This document shows, piece by piece, positions 7,083 through 15,757 of a stretch of DNA of 47,185 nt. The position numbers and the translations under genes are program-made. The DNA comes from Spirosoma profusum. Its GTDB lineage: Bacteria > Bacteroidota > Bacteroidia > Cytophagales > Spirosomataceae. Every line of letters starts with the position of its first letter. The stretch's first letter is position 1. The stretch is taken from positions 1 to 47,185 of the forward strand of contig NZ_JACWZY010000043.1 in the NCBI RefSeq assembly GCF_014699005.1, read 5' to 3'. The notes under the pieces were generated by a model that saw only the letters and a program-made list of their open reading frames with translations, searched no databases and was not told the DNA's origin.

Positions 7083-10000
7083 ATGAAGCACGTTTTCCTT
7101 AGCCGTGTTTTTCGGGCTTGCTTTAGCTTATCCGTTGTCCTGCTGACTGCCTCGGGCAGTTGGGGCCAATCAAGCCCAGCCCCTTATTCGCTTTCTACCG
7201 GACCATACAGCTTTACGGGCTGGGCCGCTGCGTCAACAGCCGGTACATACCCAGCGAATATGGTCTTCCATTTTGTAGGTTCAGCCGCCCCGACAACGGC
7301 CACCCCCAGTTCGGGAGATTATAATTGTGCCTACAACCTTACTGCCCGATCCCGAATCAACGGAAAAGGTGATGATGGAATCGGTTTTATCGGTACGAGC
7401 GATCCCCGTTATGATAACTGTATTTCTGGTGCGTCTAGTAATACCCGCTACGTTGGCGATGCTGTTCTGGGACTTAATACTACGGGTCGTCAGAATATTC
7501 AGGTTGGCTGGACTGGGGGCACCAGTACGGTTGGCGCCCGAACCTGGGGCCTTCAACTACAATATCGGATAGGTACCAGCTCATCGTTTACCAACGTAGC
7601 GGGGACTTCACTTTATACCTCCAGTGCGATCGTAGGTGCTCAGATTTTTGCTCCTGTTACGTTGCCAGCCAGCGTAGAAAATCAGACTGAAGTTCAGTTA
7701 CGCTGGATTTACTATGAAATTTCAGGTAGCGGTAACAGACCTGAAATCCGTCTCGACGAAATTACCGTTACGTCCCAGCCTCTCGCTGTTTCCCAGCCTG
7801 ATTTGAACGTATCGCTGACAGGACCTGCATCGGCTACAGCGGGACAATTGTTCACTTATAGTTTAGTGGTGGGGAATTCCGGCACGGGCTCTGCGGCTAA
7901 CGTACCAGTTTCGTTTACATTACCCGCCGGTGTTACGTTCATTGGCACTACCGAAACAAACGGTTTTACGGCTAGTCAGGCTGGTGGTGTGGTTTCGTTT
8001 ACGGGTGGTTCACTTTCTTCAGGAAGCAGTGCTACGTTAACGGTTAGTGTATCGGCGGCAGCAGCTGGTACGATTACAGCCCAACCAGGTGCCGCCGTTG
8101 TTGATCCGGCGAATGCAATTGCCGAAAGGAATGAAGCCAACAACAGCTCAACAACTATGTTTACGACAACGATTGCGGCTACTAATCAGCCCCCAACCGC
8201 CCCTACATTTACCGATCAGACGGGTATTGTGGACGTTCCGTTTAGCTACACCGTTCCTGCATTTACAGACCCCGAAAGCCAGACCATCACGTATGCCATT
8301 ACGGGAGAACCGGCTGGCCTGAGTGCCGACAATGTTTCGCGGGTCATTAGCGGTACGCCTACGGCTACTGGTTCATCGGCGATAACCGTGGTTGCTACCG
8401 ATGAAGCCGGTGCCTCTACAACGGCAACGTTCGGAATCACCATTAATGCCAGTCAGCCACCGATTGCCACCACGAATAGCAACCAGACGGCGACGGTGGG
8501 CGTCGGGTTCTCCTATACCGTGAACGCCTTTACCGATCCCGACAACGACGCACTGACGTACTCGGCCAGTATCAGCCCCGCCAACGGGTTGACCTTCGAT
8601 CCGGTAAGCCGGGTGATCAGCGGTACGCCAACGGCAAGCGGAGTATCGTCGGTTACGATTACGGCGACCGATCCGGCCAGCAACACCGCCACTACTACGT
8701 TCTCGCTGTCGGTAAATCCGGCACCGGCGGGTGTGATACGTATCACCGAATATATGTATAACGGAACGCCCGGCGAGTACGTCGAGCTGACGAACGTGGG
8801 TAATGCGCCTATCGATCTGACAGGCTGGAGCTACAGCGACGTCGCCCGCACACCCGGTTCGTTTTCGCTAAGCGGTTTTGGCGTGGTTCAGCCGAATGAA
8901 TCGGTTGTTTTTACGGAAGCCAATGCGTCTACTTTCCGCACAGCCTGGTATCTGCCCGCTTCGGTTAAAGTACTTGGTAGCAACACCCAGAACCTGGGAC
9001 GTAGTGATGAAATCAACATTTACGATGCCGCTGGCATATCAGTTGATCAGCTTACGTTCAACGATCAGGCTATTCCGGGATCGGTACGTACTGCCGATGT
9101 CAGTGGCTGGACCGCACCTGCTAATTTGGGTAACAATCAGGCTGCTACGTACCAACTTGCTGTAGTGGGCGATAGTCAGAATTCGTATTCGGCTACGACA
9201 GGTAATGTAGGAAATCCGGGTGGCTATTACACGCCGTTAAATCGGGTGCTAGTCATCGAATCAGGACGTAGCACCACCGTTGCCGAAGGCGGAGCTACGG
9301 ATTCATATACCGTAAAACTCAATAGCCAGCCAACGGCTGACGTAGTGGTAACGGTTACGTCGGGCAGTCAGTTATCGGCAAGCCCGGTTTCGCTGACCTT
9401 CACACCAACTTCGTATAGCGTAGCCCAGACCGTAACAGTTTCAGCACTAGACGATAACGTAGTGGAAGGAACGCATACGGCGGTGATTACTCAGGCCACA
9501 ACCAGTAGCGATCCGGCTTATAATGGCATCGCCACAAATTCGGTGAGTGTAACCATTACCGATAACGACAACCCCGTTACGGCCGCTCCCGCGATTCAGG
9601 TTGCCAATACAACAACGCCTTACTTAAGTCTGTCGGTCTCCGGATCGGGTTTGGTCAGTGGTGTTATCAACGACCCAACGGACCCGTTCACTACCCTTGG
9701 CGTTAATTTTACGCTCACCGACGCCGATACGCCCGCTGCCAATTTAACAGTAACGGCTACATCGAGCAATACGTCGGTTGCATCGAGTCTGACATTAACC
9801 GGTTCAGGTTCAACGCGGAATCTTAAAATCGCTCCGGCAGGAGTGGGGTACTCGGTCATAACCATAACGGTGAGCGATGGGGTTAATACGTCGTCGTATG
9901 TCATTAACTATGCAGCGTCGGCCGCGTCGGCAACACCAGCCTCCACCCGTTTCCATACGGGCGTTAGCGACGCATCGACAGCCATCTCAATCGATGCGAA

Positions 10001-12047
10001 CACAATGCTGGTTGCCGACGATGAGAATCAGGTGCTACGTCTTTACAACCGCCAGAATTCAGGATTACCCATCGCCGGATTTGACTTCACTACGTCGCTG
10101 GCCTTAACCGACATTTCGGGCGGTGTTCCCCGCGAAGTCGATATCGAAGGGGCTACGCGCCTGAACAATCGGATTTTCTGGATGGGGTCGTTAAGTAACG
10201 CCGACGGTGGTAACAACCGTCCGAATCGCAATCGCATTTTCGCGACGGACGTAGCAGGCACAGGGGCCGGAACGACGTTGTCGTATGTTGGTCGTTATGA
10301 TTATCTGCGCAATGACATTATTGCCTGGGACGTCAATAACATCCATGGAAAAGGGCCTAATTACTATGGTCTGGCGGCCAGCGCTGCTGACGGTGTCGGT
10401 TCGAAACAGTCGATTGGTTTTAACGCTGAAGGGCTTGAACTGGCTCCTGATAATACAACTGCCTACGTAGCATTCCGGGCGCCACAGGTTCCGCCAACGG
10501 GTCGTGCCAACGCACTGGTTATTCCCGTAACGAATTTCACTACGTTGGCAACGGCTGCAAATGGCGGTACGCAAGGCAGCGCTACGTTCGGTGCGCCGAT
10601 TGAATTTGATCTGGGTGGACGGGGTATTCGGGAGATTCGGAAGAACAGTACGAACGAGTACATCATTATTGCAGGCCCGGCCGGAGAAGCAGGAGCAGCT
10701 CCCAATGATTTCCGACTGTACACCTGGACGGGAAATACGGCGGATTTACCCATGCTACGTTTGGCAGACCTGACATCGGTCAATGCCAATGGTAGTTTTG
10801 AGTCGGTTGTTGAAGTGCCTACGCCATTGACGGACGCGAGTCAGATTCAATTGCTGGTTGATAATGGCGATGCCGTATACTATAACGACGGAACCATTGC
10901 TAAAGAACTGTCGCAGAACAACTTCAAGAAGTTCCGGTCAGATATCGTTACGTTGGGTACAGCCTTCAACACCGCACCGACGGTGGCTTCGGCCATCAGC
11001 CCACAAAGTGCCACGGTGGGTTTGGCGTACAACTTTACCATCGCTTCCAATACCTTCACCGACGCCCAGACGCCCAACAATCTAACGTTAAGTGTGAGCG
11101 GATTACCCGATGGGCTAAGCTTTACCGCACCTGCTACCATCAGTGGCACGCCCTCCACAACGGTAGGCTCCCCCTTCAGTGTGACGGTAGTAGCCACTGA
11201 TCCGGGCAGTTTATCAGTGAGCACTACGTTTACCCTGACGGTGAGTCCACCACCTAACACGACTCCCACGGTGGTAGCTTCGATTGGTAATCAAACCGCT
11301 ACGGTAGGTCAGGCGTATAGCTTCAACATCCCACCGGGCACGTTCACTGATGCCCAAACACCGAATAATCTTACCTTAAGTGTGAGTGGTCTACCGGCTG
11401 GACTCAATTTTACAGGCGCATCCACTATTAGCGGAACGCCTTCTACTACAGTGGGTTCGCCTTTTACGGTGACCGTAGTTGCTACTGATCCGGGCGGACT
11501 GTCGGTAAGTACTACGTTCCCGCTATTTGTCCGACCCGTTCCCAATACGGCCCCGACCGTTGTAGGCTCTGTTGGTTCTCGAACAGCTCCTGTTAATCAG
11601 GCATTCACAATGACCATCTCTGCGGGTGTCTTTGCGGATGCCGAAACGCCGAACACGCTAACCTTCAGTGTAAGTGGGCTACCAGCTGGGCTGAACTTCA
11701 CGGCTCCTTCGACCATCAGTGGCACCCCATCCACAACGGTGGGTTCACCGTTTACGGTAACGGTGGTGGCCACTGATCCGGGTGGTCTAACGGCTGTTAC
11801 TACGTTCCTGATTACCGTGAGCAACACTACGTCTTGTGTGAATATGGTCACGGTGAAGGCAGGTAACTGGAATGATGCCAGTGTATGGTCATGTGGCAGG
11901 GTGCCTCTGCCCACTGATGTAGTGACGATTGTCCATGCCGTGAGCTTACCCGTTAGTTATCAGGGCCAAGCTTTACGGATGATTTATGGTACAGGTGGTC
12001 AGTTACTATTTGGTACTGGCAGTCGATTGCGGCTAGGAGGCAATTAG
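7083..12047 (+). CDS. Large secreted modular protein (He_PIG / lamin-tail / Calx-beta / DUF3616)
   Basis: 1654 residues from the ATG at 7083. An ATG 90 bp upstream only adds a stretch without signal-peptide form, whereas MKHVFLSRVFRACFSLSVV begins a good signal peptide ending near SWGQ. Modules by approximate residue: unknown N-terminal beta region 25-235; DUF11/CARDB-like 239-359; two He_PIG Ig-like repeats 370-545 (SRVISGTPTA in each); lamin-tail domain 550-712 (RITEYMYNGTPGEYVELTN); Calx-beta-like 720-830 (ending SVTITDND); DUF3616-like region 953-1290; three more He_PIG repeats 1295-1580 (STISGTPSTTVGSPF in each); and a C-terminal GNWNDASVWSCGRVPLPTD module. No Por/T9SS C-terminal sorting domain of usual form is visible. 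It is probably surface-exposed or released. Adhesion or ligand binding is inferred only from module type. Confidence 0.85.
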   Translation: MKHVFLSRVFRACFSLSVVLLTASGSWGQSSPAPYSLSTGPYSFTGWAAASTAGTYPANMVFHFVGSAAPTTATPSSGDYNCAYNLTARSRINGKGDDGIGFIGTSDPRYDNCISGASSNTRYVGDAVLGLNTTGRQNIQVGWTGGTSTVGARTWGLQLQYRIGTSSSFTNVAGTSLYTSSAIVGAQIFAPVTLPASVENQTEVQLRWIYYEISGSGNRPEIRLDEITVTSQPLAVSQPDLNVSLTGPASATAGQLFTYSLVVGNSGTGSAANVPVSFTLPAGVTFIGTTETNGFTASQAGGVVSFTGGSLSSGSSATLTVSVSAAAAGTITAQPGAAVVDPANAIAERNEANNSSTTMFTTTIAATNQPPTAPTFTDQTGIVDVPFSYTVPAFTDPESQTITYAITGEPAGLSADNVSRVISGTPTATGSSAITVVATDEAGASTTATFGITINASQPPIATTNSNQTATVGVGFSYTVNAFTDPDNDALTYSASISPANGLTFDPVSRVISGTPTASGVSSVTITATDPASNTATTTFSLSVNPAPAGVIRITEYMYNGTPGEYVELTNVGNAPIDLTGWSYSDVARTPGSFSLSGFGVVQPNESVVFTEANASTFRTAWYLPASVKVLGSNTQNLGRSDEINIYDAAGISVDQLTFNDQAIPGSVRTADVSGWTAPANLGNNQAATYQLAVVGDSQNSYSATTGNVGNPGGYYTPLNRVLVIESGRSTTVAEGGATDSYTVKLNSQPTADVVVTVTSGSQLSASPVSLTFTPTSYSVAQTVTVSALDDNVVEGTHTAVITQATTSSDPAYNGIATNSVSVTITDNDNPVTAAPAIQVANTTTPYLSLSVSGSGLVSGVINDPTDPFTTLGVNFTLTDADTPAANLTVTATSSNTSVASSLTLTGSGSTRNLKIAPAGVGYSVITITVSDGVNTSSYVINYAASAASATPASTRFHTGVSDASTAISIDANTMLVADDENQVLRLYNRQNSGLPIAGFDFTTSLALTDISGGVPREVDIEGATRLNNRIFWMGSLSNADGGNNRPNRNRIFATDVAGTGAGTTLSYVGRYDYLRNDIIAWDVNNIHGKGPNYYGLAASAADGVGSKQSIGFNAEGLELAPDNTTAYVAFRAPQVPPTGRANALVIPVTNFTTLATAANGGTQGSATFGAPIEFDLGGRGIREIRKNSTNEYIIIAGPAGEAGAAPNDFRLYTWTGNTADLPMLRLADLTSVNANGSFESVVEVPTPLTDASQIQLLVDNGDAVYYNDGTIAKELSQNNFKKFRSDIVTLGTAFNTAPTVASAISPQSATVGLAYNFTIASNTFTDAQTPNNLTLSVSGLPDGLSFTAPATISGTPSTTVGSPFSVTVVATDPGSLSVSTTFTLTVSPPPNTTPTVVASIGNQTATVGQAYSFNIPPGTFTDAQTPNNLTLSVSGLPAGLNFTGASTISGTPSTTVGSPFTVTVVATDPGGLSVSTTFPLFVRPVPNTAPTVVGSVGSRTAPVNQAFTMTISAGVFADAETPNTLTFSVSGLPAGLNFTAPSTISGTPSTTVGSPFTVTVVATDPGGLTAVTTFLITVSNTTSCVNMVTVKAGNWNDASVWSCGRVPLPTDVVTIVHAVSLPVSYQGQALRMIYGTGGQLLFGTGSRLRLGGN

Positions 12048-12060
12048 TTACTCTTTAGTA

Positions 12061-12103
12061 AATATCAACAAAGCCGGGCTGTTAGCCCGGCTTTGTTGAT
12101 ATT
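12061..12103. terminator. Perfect 20-bp hairpin, bidirectional intrinsic terminator
   Basis: Stem 12061-12080 (AATATCAACAAAGCCGGGCT), loop GTT, and exact complement at 12084-12103. It lies 14 bp after the stop of the large secreted protein. The A/T-rich outer stem gives a U-rich end on both strands, so it can stop transcription from either side. Confidence 0.9.
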
Positions 12104-12198
12104 AAAGTTGTTTATACTTTTCTTCATGAGCCAAACTCAGGCGTAATCAAGTACATCTGCTATTAGCACGTATCATTCGCCCTATCAACTGGCAGTTC

Positions 12199-12438
12199 CT
12201 AAAGCATCTTGATATACTTCAGCGCCGTTTTGCGGATTATATCTTCCTGTAACTTATGAATAGGTTTCCCTGCATGCGTATAAATACTTACCTGATCGGT
12301 TTCTGTGTCGTAAATCCCGAAAGGGAGTACTTGTTGATCCTCATATCCCCAAAAAAGAAAGTCTTGTGCTGCAATTGAACTAGTGAAACTTAGCGTACTG
12401 GGCACTTGTAATTGAATATTAACGGCTATAAAACTCAT
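12199..12438 (-). CDS. Hypothetical 79-residue protein
   Basis: I do not recognise this protein. It starts MSFIAVNIQLQVPSTLSF, has a mixed polar/beta-like middle (FGIYDTETDQVSIYTHAG) and ends in a basic helix (IRKTALKYIKML). There is no signal peptide or TM helix. It stands alone between the terminator and the IS256 element. Its ordinary amino-acid composition suggests it may be real, but a short ORF in accessory DNA could be spurious. Confidence 0.4.
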   Translation of the reverse strand: MSFIAVNIQLQVPSTLSFTSSIAAQDFLFWGYEDQQVLPFGIYDTETDQVSIYTHAGKPIHKLQEDIIRKTALKYIKML

Positions 12439-13247
12439 ACGAAGAGCTAATTTTTCCAGCCAAAAGTATCGCTTTCTTCGGGGCGAACTGTTACGGTACG
12501 ATTATGATATTGGTAAAGGTGTTACAAGCGTTAATCTAGGCTTAAAGATGTTCTTTTAACCTTCAGGTACTGAACTAATCGTGAGCTAGGATAGTGATAA
12601 ACAGTAGAAGAAAGAATTAATTGCAGGTTGGTACGTTTTAATGTGGCAGCAAAAGATCGTGGCAATGCACAAGAGGCTACTGCTGAAGGGAGAGTGTTCA
12701 GTCAAGTGTGTCAAGTTGGAATGAACTAACTTGACAAGCAAATGGAACCTACAAAACAGGAAGAAAACTTCGACTATGCTACTTTTCGTCAACAGGCCAT
12801 CCAGCGGATGCTCGCCGGTGACAAAGAATTAACAGGCAAAGATGGTCTACTGGCTCCATTATTGAAAGATCTGCTGGATGCTGCTCTGTCTGGAGAAATG
12901 CAGGCCCATGTGGAGCAGAACCGACCCAACCGACGCAACGGCAGTAAAGCCAAGCAGGTTAAAACAGCCCATGGCCCAGTTAGCGTGGAGATGCCTCGGG
13001 ATCGGGACAGTTCCTTCGAACCCAAGCTCATTGGCAAACGCCAAACCACACTGGGTGAAGGACTCGATAACCGCATCCTCTCGCTCTATAGCAAGGGCAT
13101 GTCCTATGAGGATATTCAAGATCATTTGCAGGATTTATACGGACTCGACATCAGCACGGGACAGCTCTCGGCCATTACCGATAAAGTATTGCCTCTAGTT
13201 GAGCAGTGGGGTTCACGACCGCTGGAGCCGGTCTACACCTTTGTCTG

Positions 13248-13263
13248 CCGGGCCGCCGGAGCG
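13248..13263 (+). repeat. 16-nt GC hairpin insertion (site C)
   Basis: CCGG-GCCG-CCGG-AGCG, sense with the transposase. It splits the codon for W in FVWLDAVYF; removal restores TTT GTC TGG TTA. Confidence 0.85.
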
Positions 13264-13798
13264 GTTAGATGCGGTTTACTTCAAGGTGCGTCAAGACGGC
13301 AAAGTCCTTAGCAAGGCTGCTTATAATGTGCTGGCTGTTGATCTACAGGGACGTAAAGATCTGTTAGGTATCTACATCGGCGATGCAGAAAGCGCTCGTT
13401 TCTGGCTAACGGTCTTGACTGATTTACAAAACCGAGCAGTGAAAGATCTGTTAATCTGCTCGATTGATAATCTGTCAGGCTTCGGTGATGCGATTGAAAC
13501 GGTCTTTCCTCAAGCAGACGTACAGCTCTGTTTAGTGCATCAGGTACGGACCTCAATGCGGTATGTGGTCTCCAAAGATCAAAAAGCAGTAGCGGCTGAT
13601 TTGAAACCGATCTATCAGGCCGCTAGCCTGGCAGCAGTGGAGCAAAAGCTGGCGGATTTTGCCAGTCAATGGGGTAGTAAATATTCCTTAGTGGTGGAGA
13701 GTTGGCAACGAAACTGGCTGCGATTAACCCGTTTTTTCGAGTATCCAGCCGCCATTCGCAAGGTGGTTTGTACGACGAATACGGTCGAGGGTTTTCAC

Positions 13799-13814
13799 GG
13801 CACAGGCCGCCCTG
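13799..13814 (-). repeat. 16-nt GC hairpin insertion (site D)
   Basis: On the minus strand CAGG-GCGG-CCTG-TGCC, antisense to the transposase. It falls between the codons of EGFH and RQIRCVTK. The 4-4-4-4 design is kept, but the tail is TGCC rather than RGCG. Confidence 0.75.
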
Positions 13815-14059
13815 CGCCAAATCCGTTGTGTGACTAAATCGAAAGGGACTTTTCCCTCAGAGAGTGCACTGGTGAAAATTCTCTACCTGACCACGCAACG
13901 GATTATCGAAACCTGGACGATGCCCTTGGCGAATTGGTCGTTGACGGTACAACAATTGGCTATTTTGTTTGGCGACAGAGTTAAGCCGTACTTAAAAGGT
14001 TGAAAGAATGACACACTTCATTGAACATTCCCTATAAAACAGTATTTATACGATTTCTT

Positions 14060-14263
14060 ATGAATTCAATTAAGTTGATTGTCGCCGTTTTAGCGACGGG
14101 TTTACTTTTCCTGTTTGGGATTTTACTTTATTATCGGGCTTGGCTGAAAAGCAAGCTCGAAAAGTTCAATCAACCTCAATCTGCACAAGAATTCAACATT
14201 TTTAAGCCAGTGAAAGATGTAGCCATACCCAAATTAGGACAGCAAGCATTTAGACTTTTTTAA
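14060..14263 (+). pseudogene. Small membrane-anchored protein truncated by IS3
   Basis: The start at MNSIKLIVAVLATG gives one TM helix (about residues 4-23, LIVAVLATGLLFLFGILLYY) and then a charged stretch (KSKLEKFNQPQ). It runs across the IS3 left end at 14231, so the last ten residues are encoded by the IS. An upstream ATG at 14021 lies inside the IS256 end and is not credible. The original gene probably continued beyond 14231. Its remainder is not recognisable on the far side of the IS3 element, which implies a deletion or rearrangement. Function unknown. Confidence 0.5.
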
Positions 14264-15051
14264 CTTCCCCTTGCTTGGCATAGGTTGCTGGCGCCAAGCC
14301 GCCCAGTGATTGATGGGGATGAAAATGATTGTATTGATCCATCCACTCATCTGATAGAATCCGAACTTGCTCAAGCGAATCGAATAAATAGGCATCTAGT
14401 ACATCCTCTCGATAAGTTCGGTTAAGCCGTTCAATGTAGCCGTTTTGCATGGGCTTGCCGGGTTGAATGTACTGAATCGTACTGTTGTTCGCTGTGCACC
14501 ACTGCCGAAATTTATCCGCTATAAATTCAGGGCCGTTATCCACTCGAATCTACTTGGGTAGAGGACGTTGCAGAGCAATATCTTTCATAACATCGACTAC
14601 TTTCTGGGCTGGCAACGAAAAATCAGCATGAGCGGCTACCACTTCTCGACTGCAGTCGTCAATAATGGTTAGCACTCGAATCTTTCGCTTACGGGTCAGA
14701 ACATCGGCCACAAAATCCATGCCGCTACGGCGGACCGTTCCAACTGTAGTTGATCGTTTCGGGTACCTGTAAAGGTTGCTTCACTCGGTCTGGTACGCGT
14801 CGCTTATGCCGTCTTCGATGTTTTAAACTCAGCAGCCGATACACGCGTAGCACTCGTTTTCGATTCCATTTGAGTCCTTCGTTGCGAATCTTACCATAGT
14901 AGTCATCAAAGCCGCGAGTCGGGTAAGCTTCCGCGTAAGTTTGTAACTTCTCAATGACTGGCTGGTCATTCTTTTTGCTCCGATAGTACCAGCTAGACCG
15001 ATGCATACCTACGACCCGACAGGCCCTGCCCACAGTTATATTTTCTTCCAC
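14250..15051 (-). pseudogene. IS3-family OrfB integrase, one 16-nt insertion and one stop
   Basis: The N-terminal part is HTH_21-like (ENITVGRACRVVGMHRSSWYYRSKK). The integrase core should read NYSWSMDFVADV, but a 16-nt insertion at 14723-14738 intervenes. Removing it leaves 786 nt, 262 codons. A TAG at 14550-14552 interrupts LPK*IRVDNGPEF just before the second catalytic Asp (DNGPEF); CAG to TAG would be one transition. The C-terminus is typical (QPGKPMQNGYIERLNRTYREDVLDAYLF, then FHPHQSLGGLAPATYA). The enzyme cannot be made without suppression. Confidence 0.9.
14723..14738 (-). repeat. 16-nt GC hairpin insertion (site E)
   Basis: On the minus strand ACGG-TCCG-CCGT-AGCG, sense with orfB. 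Removal restores TGG AGC ATG GAT (WSMD), the conserved start of the IS3 DDE core. Confidence 0.85.
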
Positions 15052-15086
15052 TGCCCACTCTACTAACTCTTTCTGTTGGCAAGGCC

Positions 15087-15353
15087 TTAAAGCTTTTTTT
15101 CGATAATTTCTTTAGCCAGTCGATAATCCAGACTGAGTTCAGCATACATCTGTTTCAGACGGTGGTTTTCATCTTTAAGGGCTTTAAGTTCTTTTAGATG
15201 AGTGGCTTCCATGCCACTGTATTTCTTTCGCCAATTAAACAAAGTAGCTTTAGAAATGCCATACTCACGGCATACGTCCATGGCTTCTCGCCCTGCTTCG
15301 TACTGCTTGAGGATAGCTACGATTTGTGTTTCGGTAAACTTCTTCTTTTTCAT
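15087..15353 (-). CDS. IS3-family OrfA (HTH_Tnp_1)
   Basis: An intact 88-residue OrfA with N-terminal HTH (KKFTETQIVAILKQYEAGR, then DVCREYGISKATLFNWRKKYSGM) and a C-terminal leucine-zipper-like coiled coil (LKELKALKDENHRLKQMYAELSLD). It ends IIEKKL in a run of seven A (15094-15100). There, a -1 shift would continue into OrfB as IIEKKALRPCQQKELVEWAVEENI, the usual IS3 OrfAB fusion. OrfA alone binds the element ends and regulates transposition. Confidence 0.9.
   Translation of the reverse strand: MKKKKFTETQIVAILKQYEAGREAMDVCREYGISKATLFNWRKKYSGMEATHLKELKALKDENHRLKQMYAELSLDYRLAKEIIEKKL
15093..15100 (-). promoter_or_regulatory. Programmed -1 frameshift site of IS3 (A7G)
   Basis: AAAAAAAG on the minus strand, in the frame A AAA AAG of orfA. 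A shift to -1 here joins OrfA to OrfB, as is established for IS3-family elements. The same A7G string recurs at the PfaA split (32596-32603). Confidence 0.75.
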
Positions 15354-15404
15354 GTAACAGTTAAAACGAGCTCTTTTCGAGTCTAATCCGTGACTGTCCT
15401 AATT

Positions 15405-15757
15405 TCAGGGAAGCTTACATTCTGAGGAAGGCTACAAAACCAAAAATAACAACTATATCACCTAAGATAAACCATTGACAGGGATAGTCTTTCACGAATA
15501 GAATATTGGAATACCGATCTTCTTTTTTAGCAAATGACGAAATGGGAATTTCTGAGGTAGCTAAACCATCTGTTTGTAGAATGCTATTCACAGGATAAGA
15601 ACTGTATTAACAACCGACGCTTATATCCATTCACCATCTAAAATACGTTGCTGACCAACAAATACAGGTCGACAGCATACATTCTCCAGCAGCCTTTTTA
15701 TGGAGCGTATACATTTGATTCGTCAAGCAAAAAAGCAGACGCCAATCAAAGCAATCT
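15405..15757. other. Intergenic region, 353 bp, with a possible short minus-strand ORF
   Basis: Between the IS3 right end and the reductase gene. A 58-codon minus-strand frame (15415-15591, GTG start) ends in a TM-like stretch, PCQWFILGDIVVIFGFVAFL. It may be the tail of a gene destroyed by the IS. The right part holds the promoter candidate for the reductase. Confidence 0.4.
15710..15717 (+). promoter_or_regulatory. Candidate Bacteroidota -7 box (TACATTTG)
   Basis: TACATTTG fits the Bacteroidota sigma-ABfrI -7 consensus TAnnTTTG and lies 40 bp upstream of the reductase start. A T-rich run (TTTTTA, 15695-15700) sits upstream, but no clear TTTG -33 box is present. Confidence 0.45.

Larger units (their letters stand above)
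12742..14003 (+). pseudogene. IS256-family (mutator) transposase, two 16-nt insertions
   Basis: The first frame covers residues 1-168 and includes SGEMQAHVE, KTAHGPVSVEMPRDRDSSFEP and SLYSKGMSYEDIQDHLQDLYG, all IS256 signatures. It is lost at a 16-nt insertion (13248-13263). The second frame resumes as WLDAVYFKVRQDGKV...CSIDNLSGF...CLVHQVRTSMRYV and runs to TTNTVEGFH, where a second 16-nt insertion (13799-13814) breaks it. The third frame gives RQIRCVTKSKGTFPSESAL and the family ending NWSLTVQQLAIFFGDRVKPYLKG. Removing 32 nt gives 1230 nt, exactly 410 codons, with no internal stop. So the two insertions are the only lesions, and the DDE enzyme would otherwise be intact at 409 residues. Confidence 0.9.
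12695..14027 (+). mobile_element. IS256-family insertion sequence, disrupted
   Basis: A 1.33-kb element with imperfect terminal inverted repeats. The left end, 12695-12713, reads TGTTCAGTCAAGTGTGTCA. The right end, 14009-14027, read inward is TGTTCAATGAAGTGTGTCA (17 of 19 match). It holds one transposase gene, broken by two 16-nt insertions. I find no 8-9-bp direct repeat at the borders, so a later rearrangement or loss of the target duplication is likely. Confidence 0.85.
14231..15404 (-). mobile_element. IS3-family insertion sequence, disrupted
   Basis: About 1.17 kb with imperfect terminal repeats. The left end begins AAATTAGGACAGCAAG at 14231; the right end, read inward from 15404, begins AAATTAGGACAGTCAC. 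Both continue into ATT(T)AGACT. It contains orfA and orfB on the minus strand joined by a 7-A slippery run. orfB carries a 16-nt insertion and one nonsense codon. No matching 3-4-bp target duplication is evident. Confidence 0.85.

Noticed and set aside
7281..11914. Several long minus-strand ORFs opposite the large secreted protein
   Set aside because: They mirror the Thr/Val/Gly-rich codon pattern of the repeats and have no starts, signals or domains of their own.
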